Shown piece after piece: positions 46,821-55,925 of a stretch of DNA of 64,000 nt. Origin of the DNA: Woeseiaceae bacterium (lineage in GTDB: Bacteria; Pseudomonadota; Gammaproteobacteria; Steroidobacterales; Woeseiaceae); assembly GCA_021773135.1 (NCBI GenBank), contig JAJFKP010000038.1:62001-126000 (forward strand), read 5' to 3'. Both the position numbers and the translations under genes were made by a program. The first letter of the stretch is position 1. The number at the start of each line of letters is the position of its first letter. Under the pieces are notes generated by a model. That model saw nothing but the letters and a program-made list of their open reading frames with translations. It ran no database searches and was not told where the DNA came from.

Positions 46821-47686
46821 AATGCCTGTTCCTCCGTCTCACTTGCGATAATTTGCGGTTCCTCTACGCTGATATTCTGCTGTATATCCAATTCATTTCC
46901 CCTGACGATGCTGATGTCGACGCGCCGGTTCTTGGCTCGATTTTCGCTGCTGTCATTGTTTGCGCGTGGCCTGGTGTCAGCGTGACCTGAAACGATAAAA
47001 CGCTCGGCGTCGATATCCGCCTGCTTCAGCAGTTGGTGCGCAACAGACACTGCGCGTGAAGTTGATAGTTCCCAATTCGAGCGAAAACGTGCATTCGAAA
47101 TCGGGATGTTATCCGTGTGACCGGACACCGTAATCATGCCGCTATTGTTGTCGATCAGGCTGGCGATTTTGTCGAGTACCGGCAGGAATTGCCGCCTGAC
47201 ATCTGCGAGCCCGGAATCGAACGACGCGTTTTCCAGTACGTGAATAATGACCTTGGCGCCATCAGTCTGGACCGCAACATAACCTTTTTCTATTTCGTCT
47301 TTTAATGCGGCACGAATGCGTTTGGCATGTGCCTCCGTATCTTCCTTGTCTTTCTTCTCTCGCTCCAGTGCATCGAGCGAATTCTTATTGGAGTCAATCG
47401 TGAACTGGCGTACCTCGTTCAATGCCGTGGGTTCTGGTTTGCCCGGGCTGAATTCCCGCGCAACGACGCTGGTGCCTTTCGGTATGGTTCGGACTTCAAC
47501 CTCAGTCTGCACACCGAAAGCATCTTTCATCGACCCGGACAGTTCCTTGAATTTGGCAGCATCCATCTCGGAAAAGGCCAGCAGTAGTACGAAGAAGCAC
47601 ATTAGCAATGTCATCAGGTCTGCGAATGTCATGACCCAGGCCGGAACGCCGGCGCTTTCTTTTTTTTCCGGTGGTGCGTCAGACAT
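46817..47686 (-). CDS. pomB: sodium-type stator protein PomB
   Basis: 289 residues. The N-terminus PAWVMTFADLMTLLMCFFVLLLAFSEMDAAKFKELSGSMKDAFGVQTEVEVRTIPKGTSVVAREFSPGKPEPT is closely similar to Vibrio PomB. The ion-binding aspartate is in TFADLM. The C-terminal OmpA-like domain binds peptidoglycan (TVSGHTDNIPI, SNWELSTSRAVSVAHQLL, RAKNRRVDISI). It resembles PomB more than proton-type MotB, suggesting a sodium-driven motor. It lies with pomA. Confidence 0.92.
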   Translation of the reverse strand: MSDAPPEKKESAGVPAWVMTFADLMTLLMCFFVLLLAFSEMDAAKFKELSGSMKDAFGVQTEVEVRTIPKGTSVVAREFSPGKPEPTALNEVRQFTIDSNKNSLDALEREKKDKEDTEAHAKRIRAALKDEIEKGYVAVQTDGAKVIIHVLENASFDSGLADVRRQFLPVLDKIASLIDNNSGMITVSGHTDNIPISNARFRSNWELSTSRAVSVAHQLLKQADIDAERFIVSGHADTRPRANNDSSENRAKNRRVDISIVRGNELDIQQNISVEEPQIIASETEEQAL

Positions 47687-47709
47687 GGCAGTTAATGTAA
47701 GCGGCGGTA

Positions 47710-48474
47710 CTAGCCACTTTCATCTTCCTTTTGGCGCTGCGAACTTGGTAAATAGGTCTCCAGCATGCTCTGAATAACGCGCGGGTTCTGACCACCCTGA
47801 ATACTGAGCAACGCGTCGATAATCAGTGATTTGCTCTTGTTTTCTTCGAGGCTGCGGACGGACAGCTTGTCTGCAATTGGCAAGGCGAACATGTTGGCGA
47901 GTATCGCGCCATAGAGTGTTGTCAGTAGTGCAACCGCCATCGCCGGTCCGATCTGTTTAGGATCGTCCATGTTCGAGAGCATCTGCACCAGTCCAATCAG
48001 GGTTCCGATCATTCCCATGGCGGGACCCACATCGCCGATCGCCTTGAAAATGTCCTGTCCATCGTTATGGCGTTGCAGCGTCAGATTCAGATCTTTGGTC
48101 AGCATCGCTCGCACTACGTCCGCCGGGTGACCATCGATCAAAAGACCGAGACCTGATTTCATAAACTCATCCGGGACCTCGGCATCTTCGAGGGCGAGCA
48201 GGCCACCCTGCCGGGCTGTTTTCGCCAGCTCCACCGATGTCTCGATCAATTCTTCAGGTGAGGTCGGTTTGTGAAGAAAGGCTTTTGCTGCGATCGATGC
48301 GGCGCTGAGAAACTTGCCCAGGCTGAATTTCATCATGGTGACCAGAATCGTTCCCCCGATCACAACGAGCAAGGATGGCGTATTAATGAACGTGCCAGCG
48401 GAGCCGCCGAGGAAAATGGAGGTGATTACGATGCCAAATGCACCTATTAGTCCGATTAATGTTGCCAGATCCAA
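47710..48474 (-). CDS. pomA: sodium-type stator protein PomA
   Basis: 254 residues, the PomA length. MDLATLIGLIGAFGIVITSIFLGGSAGTFINTPSLLVVIGGTILVTMMKF and FKAIGDVGPAMGMIGTLIGLVQMLSNMDDPKQIGPAMAVALLTTLYGAI match PomA closely. Four membrane segments. It forms a channel with PomB that drives rotation. A sigma-28 promoter lies about 85 bases upstream. Confidence 0.95.
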   Translation of the reverse strand: MDLATLIGLIGAFGIVITSIFLGGSAGTFINTPSLLVVIGGTILVTMMKFSLGKFLSAASIAAKAFLHKPTSPEELIETSVELAKTARQGGLLALEDAEVPDEFMKSGLGLLIDGHPADVVRAMLTKDLNLTLQRHNDGQDIFKAIGDVGPAMGMIGTLIGLVQMLSNMDDPKQIGPAMAVALLTTLYGAILANMFALPIADKLSVRSLEENKSKSLIIDALLSIQGGQNPRVIQSMLETYLPSSQRQKEDESG

Positions 48475-48558
48475 AGTTTTCCCTCCGTTGCCCGGACACC
48501 AGCGAATTCCGGCCGTAGGTCGTGGCCGGATCGCCTTCAGGCACGATTCCTAAGTTTG

Positions 48559-48585
48559 TTATCGACTGCAGGGGCCAATGCTTTA
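48559..48585 (-). promoter_or_regulatory. sigma-28 (FliA) promoter of pomAB
   Basis: Minus-strand TAAAGCAT-N11-GTCGATAA. The -35 core and spacing match; the -10 has one change. It would begin near 48552. Confidence 0.8.
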
Positions 48586-48628
48586 GCGGTTATTTGCTTG
48601 AAATCGGCGGAATATCGGGCGCTCCGGG

Positions 48629-49750
48629 TCAACCGGGAGCGATTTCGGGAGCGGCGAATTTGTATTGATTCCGACCGGCACTCTTTGCGTCATAAAGCGC
48701 GGTATCAGCTCGATTGATGGCCGAAGTCGCTGTGTCTTTCGCGTGAAGTTCGGTGAAGCCGATGGAGCACCCGATACTAGCGGGCAGTTCCGGGTTGACA
48801 CTGTCAAGACGGATGGATGCGACCGCTTGCATGAATCTGTCAAGAAGCGGCTGTGCATGGGTCGCGGACGTATCAGAAAGAATTACCGCAAATTCATCAC
48901 CGCCGTAACGTGCGACAAAATCTCCCTTGCGAATGAATGACCTGGCCAGACATTCGCCAATCTTACGCAGTAACTCGTCACCGGCGGCGTGCCCGTGATT
49001 GTCGTTAATAGCCTTGAATTCGTCGAGGTCGATCAGCACCAGCGTCACAGGTTGATCGAGAATAAAATGCATGTTGAGTGCTCGGGTAATAGCCCCGTCA
49101 AATGCACCACGGTTGTATGCCTGGGTTAGCGCGTCACGCTGCATTTCTTCTTTTGCCTGCACCAGATCCTCACGAAGGCACGACATGCGGGTGTTCAACT
49201 CGTCTATTTGTGTTTCGTATTCGCTTTTCTGTTTTGCGAAGATGTCCGCGACGTTGTAAATCGTATCTGACACGACGGATCGAATTTCATCGATATTTCC
49301 CGATGCTACCGCCTCCTCAACGGCTCCCAGGTGTTCACGAATGCCGGTCTCCGTGTCCTGGTCCCTCTGGCCCACAGTCTTTAAGCCCGCCACCAGGTCC
49401 TGCACAATATCGCGATAATTACTGATGCGGTCGTTAACAAACGCCTGTTCGTTGCCTCGTCGATCGATATAGAAGCGCCGAACGTTGGCCCACTGGCGCA
49501 GTCCCTCCGAATCTTGCGCGATGTCATGGGACGGCACGGGAGCACCGTTTTCTACATGACGTGCGAACTTTTCGCACAGTCCACGCAGCATTTCGGTGTC
49601 CGCTTCGTCATCGATGGGAAAGGACAGATCGCCCATGGCGCGGATGATGCTGACTAGCGTATCAATCGCACCATCACGATTATCGGGCGTTGCTACGGCT
49701 TCATCGTAAGCGGTTTTGTCAGAATTCAAAGACTTGTCGGCAAATATCAC
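48629..49750 (-). CDS. diguanylate cyclase (GGDEF)
   Basis: 373 residues. The C-terminal GGDEF domain has FVARYGGDEFAVILSD, with all active-site residues. The I-site RxxD lies five residues before it (RKGD), so product inhibition is likely. The N-terminal half is helical and coiled-coil-rich (AKQKSEYETQIDELNTRMSCLREDLVQAKEEMQRDALTQAYNRG); no membrane segment. It makes c-di-GMP, the probable signal for FleQ, the MshE-like ATPase and the PilZ-like protein. Next to the stator genes. Confidence 0.93.
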   Translation of the reverse strand: MIFADKSLNSDKTAYDEAVATPDNRDGAIDTLVSIIRAMGDLSFPIDDEADTEMLRGLCEKFARHVENGAPVPSHDIAQDSEGLRQWANVRRFYIDRRGNEQAFVNDRISNYRDIVQDLVAGLKTVGQRDQDTETGIREHLGAVEEAVASGNIDEIRSVVSDTIYNVADIFAKQKSEYETQIDELNTRMSCLREDLVQAKEEMQRDALTQAYNRGAFDGAITRALNMHFILDQPVTLVLIDLDEFKAINDNHGHAAGDELLRKIGECLARSFIRKGDFVARYGGDEFAVILSDTSATHAQPLLDRFMQAVASIRLDSVNPELPASIGCSIGFTELHAKDTATSAINRADTALYDAKSAGRNQYKFAAPEIAPG

Positions 49751-49838
49751 TTTCGGCGGCTCCGGCTGGTCAGGCGAAATGCGGTCCGGTCATATGGCGA
49801 CCGCGCGTGCCTGCCCGACAGCGCGATCCCTTACGACG

Positions 49839-49865
49839 TTGTCGACCGATTTTTTGCGTTCTTTA
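49839..49865 (-). promoter_or_regulatory. possible sigma-28 promoter of the diguanylate cyclase gene
   Basis: Minus-strand TAAAGAAC-N11-GTCGACAA; exact spacing and TAAAG core, -10 with two changes. About 90 bases before the start codon. Confidence 0.45.
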
Positions 49866-50315
49866 AGCCGATCTCACCGGCGCGCATACCAACTAGTCGT
49901 ACCCTGGGTCAATAAAGACCAAATATAGTCATTAATAACTAAATATGAATTAGTAAGAAATATTGTTTGTAATCTGCCGCTAAACGCCTATATTTGACTT
50001 AATTACTGGATTACTGTCAAAACCTATTGATATCGTTACCAATTACTTCAGAGAGAAACTACGATTCGCAAACATATCATTGCTAACCGCTAAAGCGGGT
50101 GTAAGGGCAAAAAAACAATAAGAACAACATATTAGAAGAATAATAGGCGCTCGAAAGCCGCACAAACAGCAGCGGTACTGCCTGTATTTCGCGAATTGAT
50201 GCAACCTGTACGAATCGGGAAATGGCAAAGTTTGAGTACGCTAGGTGATATGTGGGCATGAAAGAACACTATTTTTCTAATGGCGATCAGGGCGCAGTAC
50301 GCGTAGTCAGTACCG
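49866..50315. other. A+T-rich intergenic region without a recognised gene
   Basis: About 450 bases between the diguanylate cyclase gene and the broken FleQ-like gene. The first half is markedly A+T-rich (49905-50040). An inverted TTGAC...GTCAA pair lies within it, and CCGCTAAAGCGG is a short palindrome. I find no convincing small gene or RNA, and no clear promoter for the downstream gene. Confidence 0.5.
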
Positions 50316-50585
50316 ATGTCCGGTAGCGAAAGGCTAATCATGGTCATCGACCAGTCCGACGAGAGAGCAGACGGCCTGAAGGAACTCATCGAATTCATGG
50401 ATGCGCCTGAGGTTTGCACAGCGACGCCCGGGAACTGGCAGAACCGCATGGGCTCCAACCGACTTGCTGCAATTTTCGTTAACGAACAGTTGCCGGCTGC
50501 GGACATGTCAGGTCTCCTGGACAATATTGGCAAGCTGGATCCCAACCTGCCTATCGTGCTCATAAACGGTGAACATCGTGCTTGA
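50316..50585 (+). CDS. N-terminal fragment of a FleQ-like regulator
   Basis: 89 residues matching the receiver-like N-terminal part of FleQ ([32 protein letters not shown] ... [11 protein letters not shown]). It stops at a TGA while the same domain continues in the next frame from 50569. A single added base (or two lost) explains the break. It may be a pseudogene, a split gene, a programmed frameshift or a sequencing error. Confidence 0.6.
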   Translation: MSGSERLIMVIDQSDERADGLKELIEFMDAPEVCTATPGNWQNRMGSNRLAAIFVNEQLPAADMSGLLDNIGKLDPNLPIVLINGEHRA

Positions 50586-51699
50586 TCAGGAGTATCCCTG
50601 GGCACGTTTTTACAATCTAAGCTACCCCATCCAATTTGACGAACTTGGCGAGGTGCTGGACGAGATTTGGGCGTCGCACAGTCAGCATCGCGATATTCCT
50701 GCGCTTGAGTCGTCGAACTGTCGCCTGATCGGTGACAGCGAAGACATGCAAATGGTTCGTCAACTGGCGGAGCGTGTGGCCCCGTCAATGGCGACAGTCC
50801 TTATAACGGGCGAGTCGGGAACCGGTAAAGAAGTCGTTGCACGCTACATCCATGAGCAGTCAGATCGCGCAGGCCCGTTTGTTGCTATCAACTGTGGCGC
50901 AATTCCCGACCACCTGTTGGAGAGCGAATTGTTTGGTCACGAGCGCGGTGCTTTCACCGGCGCAGTCAGCGCCCGCAAGGGGCGCTTCGAACTGGCACAT
51001 GGTGGCACGTTATTTCTCGACGAAATTGGTGACATGCCGGCAGCAATGCAGGTCAAGCTGCTTCGCGTATTACAGGAGAAAGTGCTCGAAAGGGTAGGCG
51101 GCAACAAGTCAATTCCGGTGGATATCCGTGTTATCGCAGCCACGCACCGCGATTTACCAGCTCGTATCGAGAAAGGAACGTTTCGCGAAGACCTGTTCTA
51201 CAGGCTCAGCGTTTTTCCTATTGAAATATCTGCATTGCGGGACCGGCCGGGCGACGTGGAGCCGCTTATCGATGAGATGGTTACCCGGGTCTGGTCGTCC
51301 CACGGTGTGCGGCTGTCAATAGCTAATGAAGTCTTGCTTACGCTCAGGGATTACGCATGGCCCGGCAACGTAAGGGAGCTGTCGAATCTCATCGAACGCC
51401 TTGCGGTCACCCGACCAAACAGCGAAATTAAATACGAGGACTTACCCCGATCATTGCGTCGAGAAGAGGCACTGCCCGTCGTCATGAGCGACAGCTTGTC
51501 GAGCGACAGCGTGCATGTGAACGCAACATTTCCCAGCGGCGGTCTGGATCTGAAACAACATTTGTCTGAGATTGAGAGCAACATGATCAAGCTGGCATTG
51601 GACCAGTCAGATGGCGTCGTGCAAAAAGCGGCCGAGTTGCTGGGCCTTGGGCGGACCACGCTCGTGGAGAAGATCCGTCGCCACAAGCTGAAAGCCTAG
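50569..51699 (+). CDS. FleQ-like sigma-54 activator, AAA+ and HTH part
   Basis: 376 residues from a GTG that overlaps the fragment above by 17 bases. It begins with the second half of the FleQ receiver domain ([30 protein letters not shown]). The AAA+ domain is complete: [41 protein letters not shown]. The C-terminal HTH ([51 protein letters not shown]) closely resembles that of FleQ at 23137. So an active ATPase could still be made, without the N-terminal half domain. Convergent with, and overlapping by four bases, the potassium channel gene. Confidence 0.8.
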   Translation: MNIVLDQEYPWARFYNLSYPIQFDELGEVLDEIWASHSQHRDIPALESSNCRLIGDSEDMQMVRQLAERVAPSMATVLITGESGTGKEVVARYIHEQSDRAGPFVAINCGAIPDHLLESELFGHERGAFTGAVSARKGRFELAHGGTLFLDEIGDMPAAMQVKLLRVLQEKVLERVGGNKSIPVDIRVIAATHRDLPARIEKGTFREDLFYRLSVFPIEISALRDRPGDVEPLIDEMVTRVWSSHGVRLSIANEVLLTLRDYAWPGNVRELSNLIERLAVTRPNSEIKYEDLPRSLRREEALPVVMSDSLSSDSVHVNATFPSGGLDLKQHLSEIESNMIKLALDQSDGVVQKAAELLGLGRTTLVEKIRRHKLKA

Positions 51700-52730
51700 C
51701 TGCGGCTGCCCGAATCTTCATCGATTGCGGCGCCACAATGCGGGCAGGCCTTACCCAACGGGTCGTGACTGAGTGCCCTTTTGACCATCCGTGTGTCAAG
51801 AATCTGGCTTGCTGCGTGTTTACCGAGGCCTAAATCCTTTCTGAAAGATTCGAGATCGGTTTTTTCCAATTCAGTCAAAATGCCGTCATCGAGCGCTTCC
51901 TCTGCTCTTGCCTTGTAGCGGTCAGAACGCAACTCAATTTCCTGAGCGTAACCGGATGCTAGGATGCCGGTTGGCAGCGCAACCATTCCGATCCCTACAA
52001 CTGTTATCAGCGCGCCAAAAACCTTGCCGCCCACGGTAATGGGAGTGACATCTCCGTAACCGACGGTCGTCAGGGTCGCAAATGCCCACCACATCGCTGC
52101 AGGAATACTCCCAAACGCAACTGGCTGGGTTTCGCGTTCAAAGAAGTACATGCCGGACGCAGCCAGTAGCATGACCGTTAAAAGAACGAAGAACGCAGCG
52201 CCTAAAGAGCGCATATTCTCGCGACAACACGTCATTAGCATATCGAAGGCGGACGAGTATCGGGTGAGCTTTAGAATGCGCAGCAGCCGTATTGCACGTA
52301 GGAAGCGCATATCGACGCCGCCGAAGATCCCGAACATCACCAGGTAGAAAGGGAGAATGGCAAGAAAATCGATTATCGCATACGGGCTTGAGATGAAGCG
52401 GAGCCGATTGCGTAATCCTCCCAACTGTCCCAAGGAATAATGCGGGGATTCCACCGATGTCCAGACTCTGAGGATGTACTCCACGGTAAAGACCGATACA
52501 GTGAATACTTCGATCCAGTAGAACAGGTCAAAGTAGCGAAGTTCGATCGCGGGAATTGATTCCAGAACCACGGCGACGATACTTACGGTGATCAACGAGA
52601 CCAGGAAAATATCGATTGCCTTGCTCAGAGCGTCGCCGTCGCGAGCCGTCTCCAGCGCCAGATGCACCGACCGCCTCAGCGAACGCCGCTGGGCGGAAGG
52701 CATGACCACTGATGAGGCATTTTCAACCAT
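51696..52730 (-). CDS. voltage-gated potassium channel
   Basis: 344 residues with six membrane segments. The S4 voltage sensor is [24 protein letters not shown] with regularly spaced arginines. The selectivity filter is [10 protein letters not shown] cytoplasmic C-terminus follows, with a single CPHC pair near the end ([18 protein letters not shown]). It is a Kv-type channel of the inner membrane. It is divergent from the pilus operon across a 270-base region with regulatory sites. Confidence 0.92.
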   Translation of the reverse strand: MVENASSVVMPSAQRRSLRRSVHLALETARDGDALSKAIDIFLVSLITVSIVAVVLESIPAIELRYFDLFYWIEVFTVSVFTVEYILRVWTSVESPHYSLGQLGGLRNRLRFISSPYAIIDFLAILPFYLVMFGIFGGVDMRFLRAIRLLRILKLTRYSSAFDMLMTCCRENMRSLGAAFFVLLTVMLLAASGMYFFERETQPVAFGSIPAAMWWAFATLTTVGYGDVTPITVGGKVFGALITVVGIGMVALPTGILASGYAQEIELRSDRYKARAEEALDDGILTELEKTDLESFRKDLGLGKHAASQILDTRMVKRALSHDPLGKACPHCGAAIDEDSGSRS

Positions 52731-52763
52731 TTACATTCCGCTCTGATAAGCAGCTGACACCCG

Positions 52764-52781
52764 CTGTGACGTAGTCCACAG
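52764..52781. promoter_or_regulatory. CRP/Vfr-like site between channel and pilus genes
   Basis: CTGTGACGTAGTCCACAG contains TGTGA-N6-CCACA, one base from the CRP consensus, and is nearly palindromic. Position allows control of either divergent gene. Confidence 0.5.
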
Positions 52782-52839
52782 AAGGCAAATCTGTCTTTTC
52801 TATAACGGCCTGTTGGTCATGTTCTTTAGTCCGTGCCGC

Positions 52840-52866
52840 TAAAGTTTCCGGCAATTCAGGCGACAA
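52840..52866 (+). promoter_or_regulatory. sigma-28 (FliA) promoter of the MSHA-like pilus operon
   Basis: TAAAGTTT-N11-GGCGACAA. The -35 element is an exact consensus match with correct spacing; the -10 differs at two of eight positions. Start near 52873, about 130 bases before the secretin ATG. Confidence 0.6.
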
Positions 52867-53003
52867 AGTAATCGTTATGTAGAGCAAAAAAAGGACCGGC
52901 AAAGATGGCGCAGAATCGGCGGCAGCACCGCGATCGACATTCTCGGACCGGGTCGCACACGCCTGCCAGGAAGACTCGGGTTGGTGGTGAGTCCTGTTCC
53001 GTT

Positions 53004-54632
53004 ATGCGATATATATCCATTATAACGTGCCTGTACCTCGCATCGGCATGTGTCGGCGTGCGCACAGTTGACCAATCGGTCGGGCATGTTATCGATGAAG
53101 CACAGCCAGCTACTACACTTGATCCAGTCATTTCTGAGCCACCGGCACCTCCGGCACCGGTACCTATGCCGCCGGTAGAGACCTATACCGTCGTCGTAAA
53201 AGACGTGCCGGTCACCGACCTGCTGTTTTCACTGGCAACGGACGCCAGGCTCGACCTCGATATTCAGGCTGATAGTGAACGCACCATTACGCTGAATGCC
53301 GTAAATCAACCGCTCGCGAATATTCTCTCGCGAATTGCCGATCAAGCCGGACTGCGTTTCGAACTCAATGCGAGCAACCTGATCATTCAGGAAGATCTTC
53401 CGTATTGGCACAACTACCTGGTCGATTACGTGAACGTCAGTCGGAACGCCGTTGGGGAAGTCGGTGTCGCTACGCAAATTGCGACCACTGGTGGGACCGT
53501 AGGTGAAGAGGCGTCCGGGGGCGCGCAGGACGGCAATGGCAACCTGTCGAAGACAACGGTCACAAGCCAGTCCAGCAATGACTTTTGGGCCATTGTTGAG
53601 ACGAGCCTCACATCGATAGTTCGTAGCGGCGAAAACGGCGCAGCAGAACCAACGTCGCCGGACATGTTTAATCCCGTAATCATCAACAGCATGGCCGGAG
53701 TAATCACTGTGCTGGGGACGCAGCAAGATCATCAGCTGGTACAACGGTACCTGGATAAGGTCACGACCAGCTCGCAACGCCAGGTGCTGATCGAAATGAC
53801 CATCGTTGAAGTCGAACTCAGTGACAAGTACCAGGCCGGTGTTGATTGGCAGCGATTGTCTGACAATGCCGGATTGGGTAGCAACGGAATTTCGTTCGAA
53901 CAGGACCTGCTGGGAGGCAATCTCGGGACGTCACCATTCGTGAGTCTCGGCTTCAACAGCACAGATCAGGATGGCAGCGGCGTCACGGGAGCGGTTCGGG
54001 CATTGCAGCAATTTGGTGATACCAAAGTACTCTCCAGCCCCAAGATCATGGCATTGAATAACCAGACTGCCTTACTGAAAGTCGTCAACGAGGAAGTTTT
54101 TTTTACAATTGAACTCGATATACGCGATGCGACGGCAAACATTCCAGAGCGTCGCACCTTCACAAGCGAAATTCATACGGTACCTGTCGGCCTCGTCCTG
54201 AGCGTGACCCCCCAAATCAGCGAAACGGGCTACGTCAGTCTGAACATACGGCCAACCATCAGTCGCATTACGGGCTTTGCTGTCGACCCTGCGCCACGCC
54301 TCGCGAATGTGGAATTCGACAATCTGATACCCGAAATCCAGGTACGCGAAATCGAATCTTTATTGAAAGTCCTTAATGGCAGAACCATTGTTCTGGGTGG
54401 TCTGATGCAAAACGAAATCGTCAAAAGCAAGGATGGCGTGCCTGGACTGTCCAGTATTCCAAAACTGGGCGGGCTGTTCTCCTATACCAGTGATGAACTG
54501 GTAAAAACCGAGCTCGTGATCTTTCTCCGGCCGTCAATTGTAACGACTGGTGCCTCACCAGAAGGCGTGAATGGCGTCAGTGACTACTATCCTGCAATCG
54601 CTAAAACAACTATCGGATCAGGATCCGATTAG
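53004..54632 (+). CDS. mshL: MSHA-type pilus secretin (MshL-like)
   Basis: 542 residues from the ATG at 53004. The lipoprotein signal MRYISIITCLYLASAC places the lipidated cysteine near residue 16; an ATG 33 codons upstream would put it out of place. N-terminal STN-like domain (DVPVTDLLFSLATDARLDLDIQ) is followed by the secretin domain (VLSSPKIMALNNQTALLKVVNEEVFFTIEL ... HTVPVGLVLSVTPQISETGYVSLNIRPTISR), which matches MshL. It forms the outer membrane pore for the pilus. First gene of the pilus operon. Confidence 0.9.
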   Translation: MRYISIITCLYLASACVGVRTVDQSVGHVIDEAQPATTLDPVISEPPAPPAPVPMPPVETYTVVVKDVPVTDLLFSLATDARLDLDIQADSERTITLNAVNQPLANILSRIADQAGLRFELNASNLIIQEDLPYWHNYLVDYVNVSRNAVGEVGVATQIATTGGTVGEEASGGAQDGNGNLSKTTVTSQSSNDFWAIVETSLTSIVRSGENGAAEPTSPDMFNPVIINSMAGVITVLGTQQDHQLVQRYLDKVTTSSQRQVLIEMTIVEVELSDKYQAGVDWQRLSDNAGLGSNGISFEQDLLGGNLGTSPFVSLGFNSTDQDGSGVTGAVRALQQFGDTKVLSSPKIMALNNQTALLKVVNEEVFFTIELDIRDATANIPERRTFTSEIHTVPVGLVLSVTPQISETGYVSLNIRPTISRITGFAVDPAPRLANVEFDNLIPEIQVREIESLLKVLNGRTIVLGGLMQNEIVKSKDGVPGLSSIPKLGGLFSYTSDELVKTELVIFLRPSIVTTGASPEGVNGVSDYYPAIAKTTIGSGSD

Positions 54633-54653
54633 TACCGGAAGGTCTGGTTGCCA

Positions 54654-55925
54654 ATGAAAAACCCATTAGTCGATGCGCTGCGCCAGGCAGGCAATGACTC
54701 TGCACCGGATGAGGCGGACGACAGATTGCGCGAATCCGACGGAGGGAATAGTTCGACGATTGCAACGTCACAGGCCTTGCAGTCCGCAGAGTTGGATCTG
54801 CTTGAAACCGGCCGCTACGAAGCTGCAGAAGAATTGATTGTCAATGCTTTGCCCGCAACGGACGTCAACTCTGATACTGGCACTCCGCTGGCGGAGCAGG
54901 AGAGGCCGCATGGCACACCGGCGCTGGCTGTTGCAGTACGCAGTGAAAATTCCAGGCATAAAGACGCCATCGTGAATATCGGCCGGACCTGTCCGCTTTT
55001 ATGTGTGTTCGCTTTGGCTACATCTGCTGGTGCCTATCTTGTGCTCAACGATCTGTCCGTGATGGATCTGAACCAAAATTTCTCGACCTTCTCAAGCGGT
55101 GCCGGATCGACCGGCAGTTTACAGAGTGGCGATGCTGACGCTGTCAGTCTGCCAGCGACGGGCGTCAGTATCTTCGACAAATTTTCGGTAGGTTCCGCGA
55201 GCAGGCTGATTGCTACGGGCCAATCGCTCCAGCGCACAGCAGACAAGGTCCCAACAGCACCTCGACCAACTGCCACTCGAGTTGAGGCAGCGCAGGTCAA
55301 CGTGCCACCGAGCACGCATAACAGGAAAACTGAGGTCAAAGATGCCGCCTATGCGTCGGTGGTGGCCGCCTACGAACATTATCAGCGTGGCGATCTGGAA
55401 GCGGCAGAAAATGACTACGACGCTGCACTGGAAATTGAACCGAATCACAAGGACGGGCTTGCCGGCAGAGCTGCCGTTTACCTGCAAACAGGTCGGGCAG
55501 GGCCGGCCCTTACAGCCTATGAACGGCTCCTCGCAGTTGATCCACAGAATATAGCGGCTGCCGCCGCGATTCTGGCAATACGCTCTGCAGACCCTGAATG
55601 GGAAGTCGAGTCAGAGCTCAAACTGTTGCTGCAACGATTTCCTGATTCGCATCATCTGCACAACGCATTGGGTTCCGTATACGTCGGATTGGAAAAATGG
55701 CCTGAGGCCAAACACGCGTTTTTGACCGCGCACGAACTAGCGCCAGAAATTGCGGACTATAGCTACAACACAGCCGTCAGTCTGGACCGAATGGGCCAGC
55801 AGTCTGCTGCACAGTTCTATTACGGGCTGGCGCTCGAAGCGGCCAACAATGATTCGGGATTTGACCCCTCGGCCATCCTGGCGCGACGCAAACAATTTGA
55901 ACAGCGGCAGCGGGAAAGATTATGA
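54654..55925 (+). CDS. TPR membrane protein of the pilus operon (MshN-like)
   Basis: 423 residues from the ATG at 54654 with AAGG upstream; a TTG two codons earlier is possible. One membrane segment (CPLLCVFALATSAGAYLVLNDL, about residues 110-132). The C-terminal half has TPR repeats (AYEHYQRGDLEAAENDYDAALEIEPNHKDGLAGRAAVYLQTG and following). Position between the secretin and the ATPase matches MshN. Its stop overlaps the ATPase start. Confidence 0.8.
   Translation: MKNPLVDALRQAGNDSAPDEADDRLRESDGGNSSTIATSQALQSAELDLLETGRYEAAEELIVNALPATDVNSDTGTPLAEQERPHGTPALAVAVRSENSRHKDAIVNIGRTCPLLCVFALATSAGAYLVLNDLSVMDLNQNFSTFSSGAGSTGSLQSGDADAVSLPATGVSIFDKFSVGSASRLIATGQSLQRTADKVPTAPRPTATRVEAAQVNVPPSTHNRKTEVKDAAYASVVAAYEHYQRGDLEAAENDYDAALEIEPNHKDGLAGRAAVYLQTGRAGPALTAYERLLAVDPQNIAAAAAILAIRSADPEWEVESELKLLLQRFPDSHHLHNALGSVYVGLEKWPEAKHAFLTAHELAPEIADYSYNTAVSLDRMGQQSAAQFYYGLALEAANNDSGFDPSAILARRKQFEQRQRERL

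Noticed and set aside
50132-50788. Minus-strand open frame over the FleQ-like gene start
   Set aside because: It overlaps a conserved gene on the other strand and has no recognisable domain.
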